Below, piece after piece: positions 1 through 8,685 of a stretch of DNA of 64,000 bases (position 1 is its first letter; the number at the start of each line of letters is the position of its first letter). Under the pieces are notes generated by a model, which worked only from the letters and a program-made list of their open reading frames with translations, was not told where the DNA came from and did not search any database. Origin of the DNA: Kangiellaceae bacterium (GTDB lineage Bacteria; Pseudomonadota; Gammaproteobacteria; Enterobacterales; Kangiellaceae). A program made the translations under genes and the position numbers. The stretch covers positions 1 through 64,000 of the forward strand of contig JAPHTP010000072.1 in NCBI GenBank assembly GCA_026196875.1, given 5' to 3'.

Positions 1-1019
1 AACTCATCAGCTACGTTCACCGCAATATGGGAATCAGAACCAATAGCGAATTTTCCACCTGATTTTAAATATTCTTCGGTCGGATATATTCCATCGCCGA
101 GATTTGCTTCGGTAGTTGGACAGATTCCGGCGATGGCGCCACTGGCAGCGAGTTCTTGAGTTTCTTTTTCGGTCAGATGGGTCGCGTGAATCAAACACCA
201 GTTCTTATCCACTTCGAAATTTTCTAAGAGCCATTCCACTGGCCTCATCTGGTAATGAGCAAGACAATCTTCAACTTCTTTAAGCTGCTCCGCAATGTGA
301 ATGTGTATCGGCGCATTTTTGTCTAGCTTGCGAATAAAAGGAACAATTTCTTTTAGTTGTGATTCACTTACAGCTCTTAATGAGTGAGGCGCTATTCCTA
401 AGCCAACTGTTTCTTGCTGCGAATATTTTTGATGGAGCCGTTCAACTAATGATTGATAATCTTCTAATTGATGAATAAATCGGCTTTGCCCTTCACTGGG
501 TGATTGCTCACCAAAGCCAGCATAAGTGTAAAGTACCGGTAACTGAGTTATAGCGATACCACTCGCATTAGCAGCCTCTATCACTTGCCGAGACATCTCA
601 GCTTGATCGTCATAGAACTTACCGCCAACCTGATGGTGCAAATAGTGAAATTCTGCAACCGAAGTATAACCGGCTTTTAACATCTCTAAGTAAAGGTATC
701 TGGCAACGTTATGGGCATCCTGCGGAGTCATCTTGGCGACAAATCGATACATAATATCTCGCCAACTCCAAAAGCTGTCAGACTGATTACCCCGATATTC
801 TGAAAAACCGGCGAACGCCCGCTGGAACGCGTGAGAGTGACAATTAACCATTCCGGGAATTAAAGCACCATCAATGTGCTCGGCCCCGTCACCTTTACCA
901 TCTTGGATAGCTTCAATATAACCATTGCTTATTGAAAGTGTTTTATTGTTCTGCCACTGGTTCCCAACCAAAACCTTTTCAGCGTATAATTTCACTTGCT
1001 TTTTACCGTTTAAACTCAT
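1..1019 (-). CDS. hutF: formimidoylglutamate deiminase (3' end outside window)
   Basis: Amidohydrolase that converts N-formimidoyl-L-glutamate to N-formyl-L-glutamate plus ammonia, the fourth step of the five-step histidine degradation route. Translation from the ATG at 1019-1017 gives an N-terminal beta-sandwich segment, then the metal-binding PGMVNCHSHAFQR motif, a central HIHIAEQ motif, HATHL, and the GSDSH motif close to the window edge, all in the order seen in HutF. About 339 residues are visible; the family runs to about 450, so the C-terminus lies outside the window. It is divergent from hutI with 112 bp between the starts, consistent with shared control of the pathway. Start codon choice is reasonable but has no strong Shine-Dalgarno sequence. 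Family assignment is firm; TRZ/ATZ-type amidohydrolases are the alternative. Confidence 0.93.
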   Translation of the reverse strand, partial: MSLNGKKQVKLYAEKVLVGNQWQNNKTLSISNGYIEAIQDGKGDGAEHIDGALIPGMVNCHSHAFQRAFAGFSEYRGNQSDSFWSWRDIMYRFVAKMTPQDAHNVARYLYLEMLKAGYTSVAEFHYLHHQVGGKFYDDQAEMSRQVIEAANASGIAITQLPVLYTYAGFGEQSPSEGQSRFIHQLEDYQSLVERLHQKYSQQETVGLGIAPHSLRAVSESQLKEIVPFIRKLDKNAPIHIHIAEQLKEVEDCLAHYQMRPVEWLLENFEVDKNWCLIHATHLTEKETQELAASGAIAGICPTTEANLGDGIYPTEEYLKSGGKFAIGSDSHIAVNVADE

Positions 1020-1131
1020 CAATATTAGGCGCAACCATAACTAGCCAAGCTTTAAAATTCAAGCTCGAAAAAGCGAGTTCAGAAAAAGAAATTAATTGGT
1101 GCGCAAGCTAAACAGAATTCCAGGAATAACC

Positions 1132-2379
1132 ATGTCGCAGATTTATGACTTAATTGTCCACAATATTAACCTTGCAACTCTTTCAGAAAAGTATATCCAA
1201 GATGATAATCCATACGGCATTGTTGAAAATGCCGCTATTTGCGTTAAGGACGGTAAAATAGAAAATATTATCGCCAATGTTGAACAGCAATCCGGCGAAT
1301 TGGAAACTGAAGACGCTATAGATGGTCAAGGTTATTGGATGAGCCCAGGATTAATCGATTGTCATACCCACTTGGTATACGGGGGCAATCGGGCCAATGA
1401 GTTTGAAATGCGACTCGAAGGTGCAAGCTATGAAGAGATCGCAAAAGCTGGCGGCGGAATTGTTTCTACCGTTAAAGCAACAAGAGAAACTTCAAAAAAA
1501 GAACTGTTTGACCTGGCAGCGAAAAGACTTAGCTATCTAATTGATGAAGGTGTTACGTCAATTGAAATAAAATCAGGCTATGGGCTCGATTTGGAAACTG
1601 AACGAAAAATGCTCAAGGTTGCCAAAGATCTAAACGAGTTCTCTCCTGTCGAAGTGAGTAAGACTTTCTTGGGTGCCCATGCAGTACCTACCGAATTTAA
1701 AGATCGTGCTGAGGAATACATCGACTTAGTTTGTGAAGAGATGATGCCCCAATTGCACTCAGAAGGACTAATCGACTGTGTAGATGCATTTTGCGAAGGG
1801 ATCGGTTTTTCGCTAGAACAAACCCAAAAAGTCTTTGAAAAAGCCAAATCGCTAGACTTGCCGGTAAAACTCCATGCCGAGCAGCTATCCGACCTAGGCG
1901 GTTCTCGAATGGCGTGTGATTATAATGCCTGGTCTGTCGACCATCTGGAGTTCTTAAATCCTGATGATGTCAGCCGACTCGCCGAGTCTGGCACTGTCGC
2001 TACACTCCTCCCTGGCGCATTTTATTTTTTGAGTGAAACTAAACTGCCCCCAATTGATGAACTTAGAAAACAAAACGTCCCCATCGCAATCGCGACCGAC
2101 TCAAATCCTGGAAGTTCTCCGTGTTTATCATTGTTGTTAATGATGAACATGGCAACCACCTTGTTTAAATTAACCCCGTTAGAGGCTCTGAAAGGAACCA
2201 CAATCAACGCTGCAAAGGCTTTAAACATCGATTCAAAAGTCGGTAGCATCGAAATAGGAAAGCAAGCAGATCTTGCCATCTGGGATATTGGAGCCCCTGC
2301 AGAACTGAGTTATCGAATTGGCGGCAATCCTTGCAAAGGAGTCATCAAAAATGGTGAAGTGATTTTGTCAAAATTTTAG
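1132..2379 (+). CDS. hutI: imidazolonepropionase
   Basis: Hydrolyses 4-imidazolone-5-propanoate to N-formimidoyl-L-glutamate, the third step of histidine catabolism, and so makes the substrate of the divergent hutF. The protein (415 aa, normal length) has the metal-binding motif CHTHLVYGG near residue 80, the conserved GGGI and SGYGL segments, LHAEQLSDLGG, VDHLE and a late ATDSNPG motif with the metal-ligand Asp. I start it at the ATG at 1132, preceded by an AGGA-type ribosome site; an upstream in-frame TTG at 1096 would add 12 residues with no family support. No hutU, hutH or hutG is in the window. The very small divergent gap to hutF suggests one regulatory region for both. Confidence 0.96.
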   Translation: MSQIYDLIVHNINLATLSEKYIQDDNPYGIVENAAICVKDGKIENIIANVEQQSGELETEDAIDGQGYWMSPGLIDCHTHLVYGGNRANEFEMRLEGASYEEIAKAGGGIVSTVKATRETSKKELFDLAAKRLSYLIDEGVTSIEIKSGYGLDLETERKMLKVAKDLNEFSPVEVSKTFLGAHAVPTEFKDRAEEYIDLVCEEMMPQLHSEGLIDCVDAFCEGIGFSLEQTQKVFEKAKSLDLPVKLHAEQLSDLGGSRMACDYNAWSVDHLEFLNPDDVSRLAESGTVATLLPGAFYFLSETKLPPIDELRKQNVPIAIATDSNPGSSPCLSLLLMMNMATTLFKLTPLEALKGTTINAAKALNIDSKVGSIEIGKQADLAIWDIGAPAELSYRIGGNPCKGVIKNGEVILSKF

Positions 2380-2423
2380 TAACTTTAACCCGATTCAAAC
2401 GCATTTAGATAATCGCTTTTAGG

Positions 2424-2810
2424 CTAATTTAAGTCCTTAGCAAACTCACAAAGGAGCTTCATGGGTACAATTTCCAGTGCTTTTTTGTGAGTCCTTTGCA
2501 CAAAAACTCTTGGTGCCATGCCATCTTTATGGGCTTCCAGCCACCGCGCCGCGCACAAGCACCAGCAGTCCCCAGGTTGTAACCCGTCAAATCCAAATTC
2601 AGGCATCGGCGTAGATAAATCGTTTCCCTTAAACCGTGAGTATTCGAGAAATTCTTTGCTCGTTTCTATACACACTGTATGAGAACCGACATCATGCTCA
2701 TTGGTATTGCAGCAACCATCCCTGAAAAATCCTGTCACCGGGTCAGTACCACAGGGAACCAGAGGTTCATCAAATATATTTAAAGATTCTTCTATTTCAA
2801 TTTCTGCCAT
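2424..2810 (-). CDS. DUF2237 family protein
   Basis: Protein of 128 aa that matches the DUF2237 family over its whole length. The visible signatures are PCGTDPVTGFFRDGCC near the N-terminus, a HTVCIETSKEFLEYS segment, and PGDCWCLCAARW followed by APRVFVQRTH near the C-terminus. Several conserved cysteines and the DCWCLCA motif suggest metal or redox chemistry, but no function is established for the family. It is a single gene convergent with hutI, with no obvious terminator in the 44 bp between them. The upstream gap (2811-3053) holds no gene; it contains only a loose GC-rich hairpin near 2997-3037 downstream of the next minus-strand gene. Predicted cytosolic. Confidence 0.85.
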   Translation of the reverse strand: MAEIEIEESLNIFDEPLVPCGTDPVTGFFRDGCCNTNEHDVGSHTVCIETSKEFLEYSRFKGNDLSTPMPEFGFDGLQPGDCWCLCAARWLEAHKDGMAPRVFVQRTHKKALEIVPMKLLCEFAKDLN

Positions 2811-3053
2811 TTCGATCTGTATATTGATTCATTGGAATTGAATGGATTATAGCAATAAGTTGGATTAGCTTATACTCAAACTGAAAGGTCCTCATACAAG
2901 CTTAAACGTCGTTGTTATTCATCTTCAAATATCGAACACCAGTCGATGAATTGAAACAACTCTATATGCACTTATGAGGATTTCAACGCCACGTTAAGCG
3001 GCTCCTTAATGCTATGTTCTCGCATAAAGGCGCCGCTCATCCCTCTTTTAAGG

Positions 3054-3929
3054 TTATCCTTGGCGGAGCTGAAACAAGTTATCCATTCCGTAGGTAGAAT
3101 AAATATCTTGCATAGCCTGTTCGGTAGCTCTGTTGACTTCTTCTATTATTGGATTCAACCCAGTGCCATCTACAACGGTTCTAAAAGGACGGTTTTCCGG
3201 TTTTGTTTCGAGTAGATTTAGTATCGCGTCAGCCACCATCTGAGGGTTTGGAGCATCTTCGGCATCATGACTCTGCTCAGTACCCGCCCACATTTGCTCG
3301 GGTGCACCGGCATATTCTCCATAGCTTTCAGCAACGGTTCGATCACTAGCCTTTAACAGGTTAGAACCAAAATCAGTTCCAAATCCACCCGGCTGAACAA
3401 TCAATGATTGAATACCAAACTGTGATAGCTCTACCCGATAATTTTCTGCCAAGCCTTCAATAGCATGTTTAGACGCATTATATGAACCTAGGAATGGCAA
3501 CACGAATTTACCCAAGATGCTAGAGATCTGAATGAGAGACCCTTTTTGTTGGCTTTTCATGTGAGGCAATATCGCGCGAGTCAATCGTTGGACTCCAAAG
3601 ACATTAATATCAAAAACTTTTTTAAAGTCATCGATATCAAAACTCTCTTGCCATCCGAGTGTGCCTGCGCCTGCGTTGTTAATTAATACGTCGATTGAAC
3701 CCGCCTCTTTGATTGCTTGTTCAACACCATTAGAAACGCTTTCATCATTCGTAACGTCGATTTCAACAACTATCATGCCTTTAGCTTTTAATTCGCTAGC
3801 GATTGACGCGTTACGACCTTGCGGATCGCGCATCGTGCCAACAACTTTATAACCATTGTCGATTAGCGTGTTGGCAATAAGGTAGCCGAAACCACTGTTT
3901 GAGCCAGTAATAAGAACTGTCTGAGTCAT
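3054..3929 (-). CDS. SDR family NAD(P)-dependent oxidoreductase
   Basis: Classical short-chain dehydrogenase/reductase of 291 aa with a Rossmann fold. The nucleotide-binding motif TGSNSGFG lies at residues 7-14, NNAGAG near residue 87, and the catalytic YNASK (Tyr and Lys) near residue 155 after a Ser in the QISSILG strand; PGGF follows. It lies 80 bp downstream of the PfpI-like gene on the same strand, so the two may be cotranscribed under the divergent LysR regulator. The substrate cannot be read from the sequence; close relatives are annotated as generic oxidoreductases. The C-terminal 60 residues are longer than in minimal SDRs, as in many classical members. Confidence 0.88.
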   Translation of the reverse strand: MTQTVLITGSNSGFGYLIANTLIDNGYKVVGTMRDPQGRNASIASELKAKGMIVVEIDVTNDESVSNGVEQAIKEAGSIDVLINNAGAGTLGWQESFDIDDFKKVFDINVFGVQRLTRAILPHMKSQQKGSLIQISSILGKFVLPFLGSYNASKHAIEGLAENYRVELSQFGIQSLIVQPGGFGTDFGSNLLKASDRTVAESYGEYAGAPEQMWAGTEQSHDAEDAPNPQMVADAILNLLETKPENRPFRTVVDGTGLNPIIEEVNRATEQAMQDIYSTYGMDNLFQLRQG

Positions 3930-4009
3930 AATATAATTTCCTAATTTTTAACTGTGTTCATTCTGAACAACGTGAATAGATTATTTGGTGGCTAAATTGT
4001 TTAGCTATC

Positions 4010-4858
4010 TTATTTATCTAGTAACTTCAGCAATGCCAAAGCCACACCCGTTGATGATTTGTTGTTTTGGCCCGTAACTAATTCGCGGTCGACAACAATA
4101 TGTGGCTGCCAATCTTTTTTGCTGCGAGAATAATTGCCACCCGCCTGACTCAGAGCGTCTTGAGGCCAATAAAACAGTTCATCACCGCCTAGGTAGTATT
4201 GCGTAGCAACCGCTTCTTCTGAGTTGCTGAAAGTGGTCATGTTGTAGCCGCCATATATCCAACCGTTTGTTGGTTCGGCCTTTTGCCCGGCTTTCATTTG
4301 CGTTTCAAATTCATCATTGTTAGGCAAGGCAGATAGCAAGGCGACAGGACCATGACACACTAGTCCGGTAGGTTTCGACTCCGCATTAAAGTGGCGTAGG
4401 AACTTACCTAGTTGATCGTTCGCGACCAAATCGCCTAAAGGAGCGTGGCCTCCAGGTACAAACACGGCGTCAAAATTTTCGATACCTATCTGTTCAATAC
4501 GCGAAAAACTCAACACCGGGCTTTTTTCTTTGTTGGTGAGCATAAGCTCATTGAGTAGAGCTTTATGTGTATTGTAGTTTTCTTTGCTCTCGTCCAAAAA
4601 GTGGCTAGGTGTATCCGAAACTGGGTCCAAGGTTGGTGCTTGGCCGGTCGGAGAAGCAAATGTTAGCGTATGCCCCGCGTCCATAAAGATTTTGACCGGC
4701 TCCATTAATTCGTTTAGATAGAACCCCGTCTTGTAGTCATAACCGCCCTTAAGTTTCATTTGTGAGATATCAGACATGACCACCAGAATATCTTCAGCCA
4801 TCGTTACAGGGCTGAAAACTACAGTTGCTATAGCAAGAAGTTTTTTGAGCTTCATCAT
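4010..4858 (-). CDS. exported DJ-1/PfpI-like (type 1 glutamine amidotransferase-fold) protein
   Basis: Protein of 282 aa with an N-terminal signal peptide (KLKKLLAIATVVF core, probable cleavage after TMA), then a DJ-1/PfpI domain. The nucleophile elbow is visible as LVCHGP (Cys followed by His), and the oxyanion region as VPGGHAPLGDL, as in the Hsp31-like branch of the family, whose members act on glyoxals or as proteases or chaperones. A signal peptide is less usual in this family and places the protein in the periplasm. Two ATG codons in a row (4858 and 4855) are both possible starts; the GAGGAA ribosome site suits the second slightly better. It is divergent from the LysR gene and upstream of the SDR gene. 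Confidence 0.85.
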   Translation of the reverse strand: MMKLKKLLAIATVVFSPVTMAEDILVVMSDISQMKLKGGYDYKTGFYLNELMEPVKIFMDAGHTLTFASPTGQAPTLDPVSDTPSHFLDESKENYNTHKALLNELMLTNKEKSPVLSFSRIEQIGIENFDAVFVPGGHAPLGDLVANDQLGKFLRHFNAESKPTGLVCHGPVALLSALPNNDEFETQMKAGQKAEPTNGWIYGGYNMTTFSNSEEAVATQYYLGGDELFYWPQDALSQAGGNYSRSKKDWQPHIVVDRELVTGQNNKSSTGVALALLKLLDK

Positions 4859-4920
4859 TGTTTCCTCAAAGTTAATTGGATTGCTTGTGATTTGAGAAAC
4901 AGAATACGCTTCAACTATTC

Positions 4921-4935
4921 ATTAGTGAAATTAAT
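4921..4935. promoter_or_regulatory. candidate LysR-type operator (T-N11-A dyad)
   Basis: ATTA-N7-TAAT dyad in the 121-bp region between the divergent PfpI-like and LysR genes. It fits the T-N11-A form typical of LysR-type regulator boxes, and its position, about 45 bp before the lysR start and 63 bp before the PfpI-like start, suits autoregulation plus control of the divergent operon. Three related ATTAAT-GGA-like direct repeats lie around it (near 4871, 4930 and 4960). No binding evidence; AT-rich sequence makes chance matches possible. Confidence 0.4.
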
Positions 4936-4979
4936 TGGGATAATATAGATATGAGCAAAATTAATGGAGATAAGAAGAG

Positions 4980-5885
4980 ATGTCCACTATTTCAGATATA
5001 GAGCTAAGCCAGCTAAGGCTGTTGCAAATTATCTTCGAGACAAGAAACCTGACCCGGGCAGGAGAGCGTGCAGGACTAACACAGTCAGCAGTCAGCCATA
5101 CACTTAAAAAGCTCCGTCATAGCTTCGATGATTCACTAGTGATTAGACAAGGTAATAAATTGGTGCTAACCCCAAGAGCTGAATTGCTACAAACAGTTTT
5201 AAGTCGTTGGTTGAATGATTTTGAAAGAAATATTCTGTTTCAAGAACCATTCGAACCATCGACATCTGATCGCACTTTTTACATTGCAACGAGTGATCTG
5301 GTCGAACATATTCTCGCGCCACATTTAATCAAACACCTCAAACCAGTCGCCCCTAATATTCGCCTCATATTCCGAAAGCTGGACAAACGTGGCTTGGCCA
5401 GCCAGATAGAAAGCGGTGAAGTAGATTTGTCCATTAGTGTTTTAGAATCGAGTCACCCAAGTTTGATGGTCAGAACGCTCTATCGCGACGATTTTGTCTC
5501 TGTAGTAAGAGCAGAGCATCCCTTATCAAAAACGAAAAGCGATGCAAAAGATTTTTGCAAATACCCTCACGTTTTAGCAGGAACGGGGAATGACCACCGC
5601 GGAATAGTCGATGATGCCCTAGAAAAAATAGGACTATCCAGATATGTGCAGTACAAAGTCGCCAATTTCTCTAGCGCGCCATATATGGTTGAGTCAAGCG
5701 ACGCTATTTTTACTGCTCCACGAAAATTTGTGGAGATCATAGCTGACAAATTTGATATTACGGCCTTTGAAACTCCTGTTGAACTTGCACGTTACTCAAT
5801 GAAAATGTATTGGCATGTGAAAAACAAAGACGACAGAGCGATCAGTTGGCTTCGAGATCAAGTTTTTAAAATCGTTAATGATTAA
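4980..5885 (+). CDS. LysR family transcriptional regulator
   Basis: Regulator of 301 aa with the standard LysR layout. The N-terminal winged helix-turn-helix covers about residues 8-67, with the family signature around TRAGERAGLTQSAVSHTLKKL, and the substrate-binding domain covers about residues 90-300. The start at 4980 has a GGAG ribosome site 10 nt upstream. It is divergent from the PfpI-like/SDR pair, which it probably controls, and the shared region holds a T-N11-A dyad. The C-terminal domain resembles the NodD/SyrM/LeuO-like subgroup in its opening (RTFYIATSD, after the DRTF turn), but no ligand can be named. A strong bidirectional hairpin terminator follows at 6000-6039. Confidence 0.93.
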   Translation: MSTISDIELSQLRLLQIIFETRNLTRAGERAGLTQSAVSHTLKKLRHSFDDSLVIRQGNKLVLTPRAELLQTVLSRWLNDFERNILFQEPFEPSTSDRTFYIATSDLVEHILAPHLIKHLKPVAPNIRLIFRKLDKRGLASQIESGEVDLSISVLESSHPSLMVRTLYRDDFVSVVRAEHPLSKTKSDAKDFCKYPHVLAGTGNDHRGIVDDALEKIGLSRYVQYKVANFSSAPYMVESSDAIFTAPRKFVEIIADKFDITAFETPVELARYSMKMYWHVKNKDDRAISWLRDQVFKIVND

Positions 5886-5999
5886 GATTGAGTGAAGAAA
5901 TTGAGGACGAATGAAAAAACTCAGGTACTAACGCTCAATTCAAAATGCGCTACCACAGTTATTTTACTAGTTAAATCACGACCTATGCCTAAATATGTT

Positions 6000-6039
6000 A
6001 AACGATAAAAACCTCGCAATAGCGAGGTTTTTATCGTTT
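6000..6039. terminator. bidirectional rho-independent terminator
   Basis: Perfect 18-bp inverted repeat with a 4-nt AATA loop; GC-rich core CCTCGC/GCGAGG flanked by A5 and T5 tracts that give a U-run on either strand. It sits between the convergent LysR gene and the DUF5916 gene and probably serves both. Confidence 0.92.
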
Positions 6040-6069
6040 CCTATGACTAATTCGTAACTTGCGCGAAAA

Positions 6070-8361
6070 CTAGTGTTGCCACATATAACTCACTTTCGCA
6101 AACACTGTTTTATCGTCTTTGGTTAGCGATTGAATATCATCGTTTTCTCGAGCGCTATCGGAGTAACCAAGATATACCAATGATTGTGGGTTAATCTTAT
6201 AAGAGTAAATCAGTTGAGTGCCAAATCTCTTACTAAGACTATAAACGTCATTTTCATCATCATTATCCTGGTTAGATTCGTATAAAGCTGTGTTACGCTC
6301 AATATCAAATGACTGCAAAGTTAATGAGAGACGGCTACGATTACTAAATTGGTAAGCCATCCGAACATCCGCAACACTTGCATTAAACAACTCTCCACCA
6401 TCAACGTCTAACGACTGAGATGTAATGCTTACTCTGACATTAAAGTGTTTACCAATTTCCCAACGAATATAGGGTTCGAATAATTTCATGTCTCCTAATT
6501 GAGAATGGGTAAAATCAATTTGGTCACCAATTCTCATGAAGTTTCCGAAAGTAAAGTTGGACCAAGGTTTAAACTGGAACCACATCATAAAGCTTTGTTC
6601 GTCGAAGTATTGTTCATCATAAAATCTTTCTCGATCCACAACGCCAAAGTTAGTTTGAAACTGCAAAGGACCGCGAATGCTAAAATGAATTTCGCTCTCC
6701 TCTTCTAACTTTTTGCCCGATTGGTCTTTGGTAATATCCCAGTCGCCAAAGAATCCCCAACGAGTCCATTTACTACCTTCTTTTCCGTACCAAAAATAAT
6801 CCCCACCTATAATCAGTTTTTCATAGTCCACTTGCCCGATAAAACCAAGGTCCGCGCGAAAATCTTTGCCAAAGTTGTTGTAGTTTGCTCTAAACGAATA
6901 GTTCTCCTCATTATGACGATAACTTAATGTATAAGCGGTGTCTGATTGGCTAGCCGCGAACAACTCTTCTCTTTCATCTTGAGTGGTATTTGGATCATCC
7001 TCTCCATCAAACCGAATATAATCAGGATTTTCACTATCAGAGTACATTAACTGATAGCTGAGTATGTCCTTTTTAGTGAAGTAGTATCGTCCATCAATAG
7101 CGACAACATCGTTTTTGTAATCAGTGGCGGAACGATGAGTCAAAATTACCCCCACGTTGTTTTGTTCACCGAAATCATTCTGGCCACGTACAATAAAAAC
7201 ATCGGATGAAATATCTTGTTCTGTATTTTGATCTTCAAGTACTTCTAAATAAGAACCCAGGCTTGAAGGGATCAAAAAGCCTGTACGTGTATCTGTTGAA
7301 GCTATTGCTCCAACCGTATATCCGTTTGTTTTTCCGGTTACTTTAATTCCTGCGTCAGGATCAGCAATATTTCGGGTGTGCACTAGTCGATTCATACTCC
7401 GAAAATAGTCGGCCCCCTCAACAAAAAACGGTCTCGCTTCAGGATAATATAAAGAAAAAGTTGTATTAATATCCAGTTGTCCGGCATCCGCCTCTACTTG
7501 CGAAAAATCAGGATTAATCGTAGCGTTTAAAACCCAATCTTCAGTCATCGACCATCGAAAATCGATCCCCAACTCAGTCTCATCACTGGATTCCCACTCC
7601 GTGGTTGAATCGAGATCACGCTGTTCGTTGTTGACGTAAGTTAAGGTAGGCGTAATATCAAAGTTTGCGCCGGATGCTTTTAGTCTAGGCATACCGGTCA
7701 TTTTGTTAGCTTGGCAAAGCGAACAATCAAGTGCCCGATCACTTTTTGCATCAGCTAATATCGCACGCGAATCCCGTGGGTAAATTCTTAAAAGCTGGAT
7801 CCCCCACGTTTGAGTTTCAGCGTCTGAAGGGAACCGTAATGCTCTAAATGGAATAGCCATTTCTACAACATAACCATCCTCAACTACTTGACCGGCACTA
7901 TCCCAAACCGCATCCCATGAAGAATCTTCATTATGAAGTGTATCGTCTCGGGTTAGATCCCCTTGTGAACCCATCGGATTAACGAAAAATTCAAACCCTC
8001 TTCTTTCATCATTAAATGTATCTAAAATCACTCCAACAAAATCATCTTGGAAGATTCGATCTCTATCTCTTATATAAGCGAGTATTTTTTCAGGTTCAGG
8101 GTCTTTCGCTCTAAAAGCAAAATATATGTTGTCACCATCCTCCATCATGTAAGCAATGGTTTTAACCGGCGCAGGAGTGCTATCACCGGGATTGGTTTCG
8201 TATTTGAGTTCGACTTGATAAGCATCTTTCCACTCTGACTCTCCTAAACTGCCATCTATTTGAGGTTGCTCCGACACGCGCGGTATGGGGTAAGTCACTT
8301 TTGCTTCCCCGAACATAGGCGCTATTAACAATACAAATGACCACAGGCATTTTAGATTCAT
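6070..8361 (-). CDS. DUF5916 family protein with N-terminal CBM9-like domain
   Basis: Protein of 763 aa with a signal peptide cleaved after about residue 20 (GEA). Residues about 25-210 form a carbohydrate-binding family 9-like beta-sandwich (IDGSLGESEW opening, YFAFRAKDPEP, WGIQLLRIYPR). The rest is the DUF5916 region, with NPDFSQVEADAGQLDIN and RPFFVEGADYF signatures and alternating beta strands that suggest an outer-membrane barrel. A CxxC pair lies at residues 213 and 216. Function is not known; relatives occur near peptidase and TonB genes in marine bacteria. A paralogue with the same domain order and the same CxxC is encoded at 52065-54311. The gene appears monocistronic, ending at a strong bidirectional terminator. 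Confidence 0.85.
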   Translation of the reverse strand: MNLKCLWSFVLLIAPMFGEAKVTYPIPRVSEQPQIDGSLGESEWKDAYQVELKYETNPGDSTPAPVKTIAYMMEDGDNIYFAFRAKDPEPEKILAYIRDRDRIFQDDFVGVILDTFNDERRGFEFFVNPMGSQGDLTRDDTLHNEDSSWDAVWDSAGQVVEDGYVVEMAIPFRALRFPSDAETQTWGIQLLRIYPRDSRAILADAKSDRALDCSLCQANKMTGMPRLKASGANFDITPTLTYVNNEQRDLDSTTEWESSDETELGIDFRWSMTEDWVLNATINPDFSQVEADAGQLDINTTFSLYYPEARPFFVEGADYFRSMNRLVHTRNIADPDAGIKVTGKTNGYTVGAIASTDTRTGFLIPSSLGSYLEVLEDQNTEQDISSDVFIVRGQNDFGEQNNVGVILTHRSATDYKNDVVAIDGRYYFTKKDILSYQLMYSDSENPDYIRFDGEDDPNTTQDEREELFAASQSDTAYTLSYRHNEENYSFRANYNNFGKDFRADLGFIGQVDYEKLIIGGDYFWYGKEGSKWTRWGFFGDWDITKDQSGKKLEEESEIHFSIRGPLQFQTNFGVVDRERFYDEQYFDEQSFMMWFQFKPWSNFTFGNFMRIGDQIDFTHSQLGDMKLFEPYIRWEIGKHFNVRVSITSQSLDVDGGELFNASVADVRMAYQFSNRSRLSLTLQSFDIERNTALYESNQDNDDENDVYSLSKRFGTQLIYSYKINPQSLVYLGYSDSARENDDIQSLTKDDKTVFAKVSYMWQH

Positions 8362-8465
8362 GCTTTTTCCTTTTTTGTTATTAATTGGACTTGAAGCTAT
8401 AGACGAAATGAAATGGATTTGGGTTTGCCATATTCACATTTAGTTACATTTGAAAAGATATCTAG

Positions 8466-8651
8466 ATGAACCTTTACACAAGGCGTCTTTACATACAGCA
8501 ATTGACAATTGCCATTTCGATTTTGGTATTTGTTATTAATTTAATTTGTATGTTCTTGGGAAGTACATCTGCAAAAACTGAGAAAATCGTTCATTTATTA
8601 TCTGTTTCAGATGACAACTTAGATCGACTTCAAAAAAAGAGCCGCTCTTGA
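8466..8651 (+). CDS. possible small single-span membrane protein
   Basis: Open frame of 61 codons in the gap upstream of the DUF5916 gene and opposite in direction. The product would have a basic N-terminus, one hydrophobic segment (about residues 14-34) and a charged C-terminal tail, a shape common in real small membrane proteins. Against it: the ribosome site is weak, and its last codons run into the hairpin that ends the convergent M14 gene. I do not recognise a family. Treat as a candidate only. Confidence 0.25.
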   Translation: MNLYTRRLYIQQLTIAISILVFVINLICMFLGSTSAKTEKIVHLLSVSDDNLDRLQKKSRS

Positions 8652-8662
8652 AAAGCGGCTCT
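8632..8662 (-). terminator. rho-independent terminator of the M14 peptidase gene
   Basis: 9-bp stem AGAGCCGCT/AGCGGCTCT with a 7-nt loop at 8638-8662, followed on the minus strand by a run of seven T residues (A-tract 8632-8638 on the plus strand). It lies 24 bp after the stop codon of the M14 carboxypeptidase gene. Confidence 0.85.
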
Positions 8663-8685
8663 CTCAAAATGTGTAGGGTCTTGGT

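Noticed and set aside
1020-1131. Search for a HutC-type operator between hutF and hutI
   Set aside because: No convincing dyad matching the known HutC site was found.
2997-3037. GC-rich hairpin (AGCGGC/GCCGCT with inner ATGC/GCAT) after the SDR gene
   Set aside because: Stem is short and interrupted and has no U-run, so it was not listed as a terminator.
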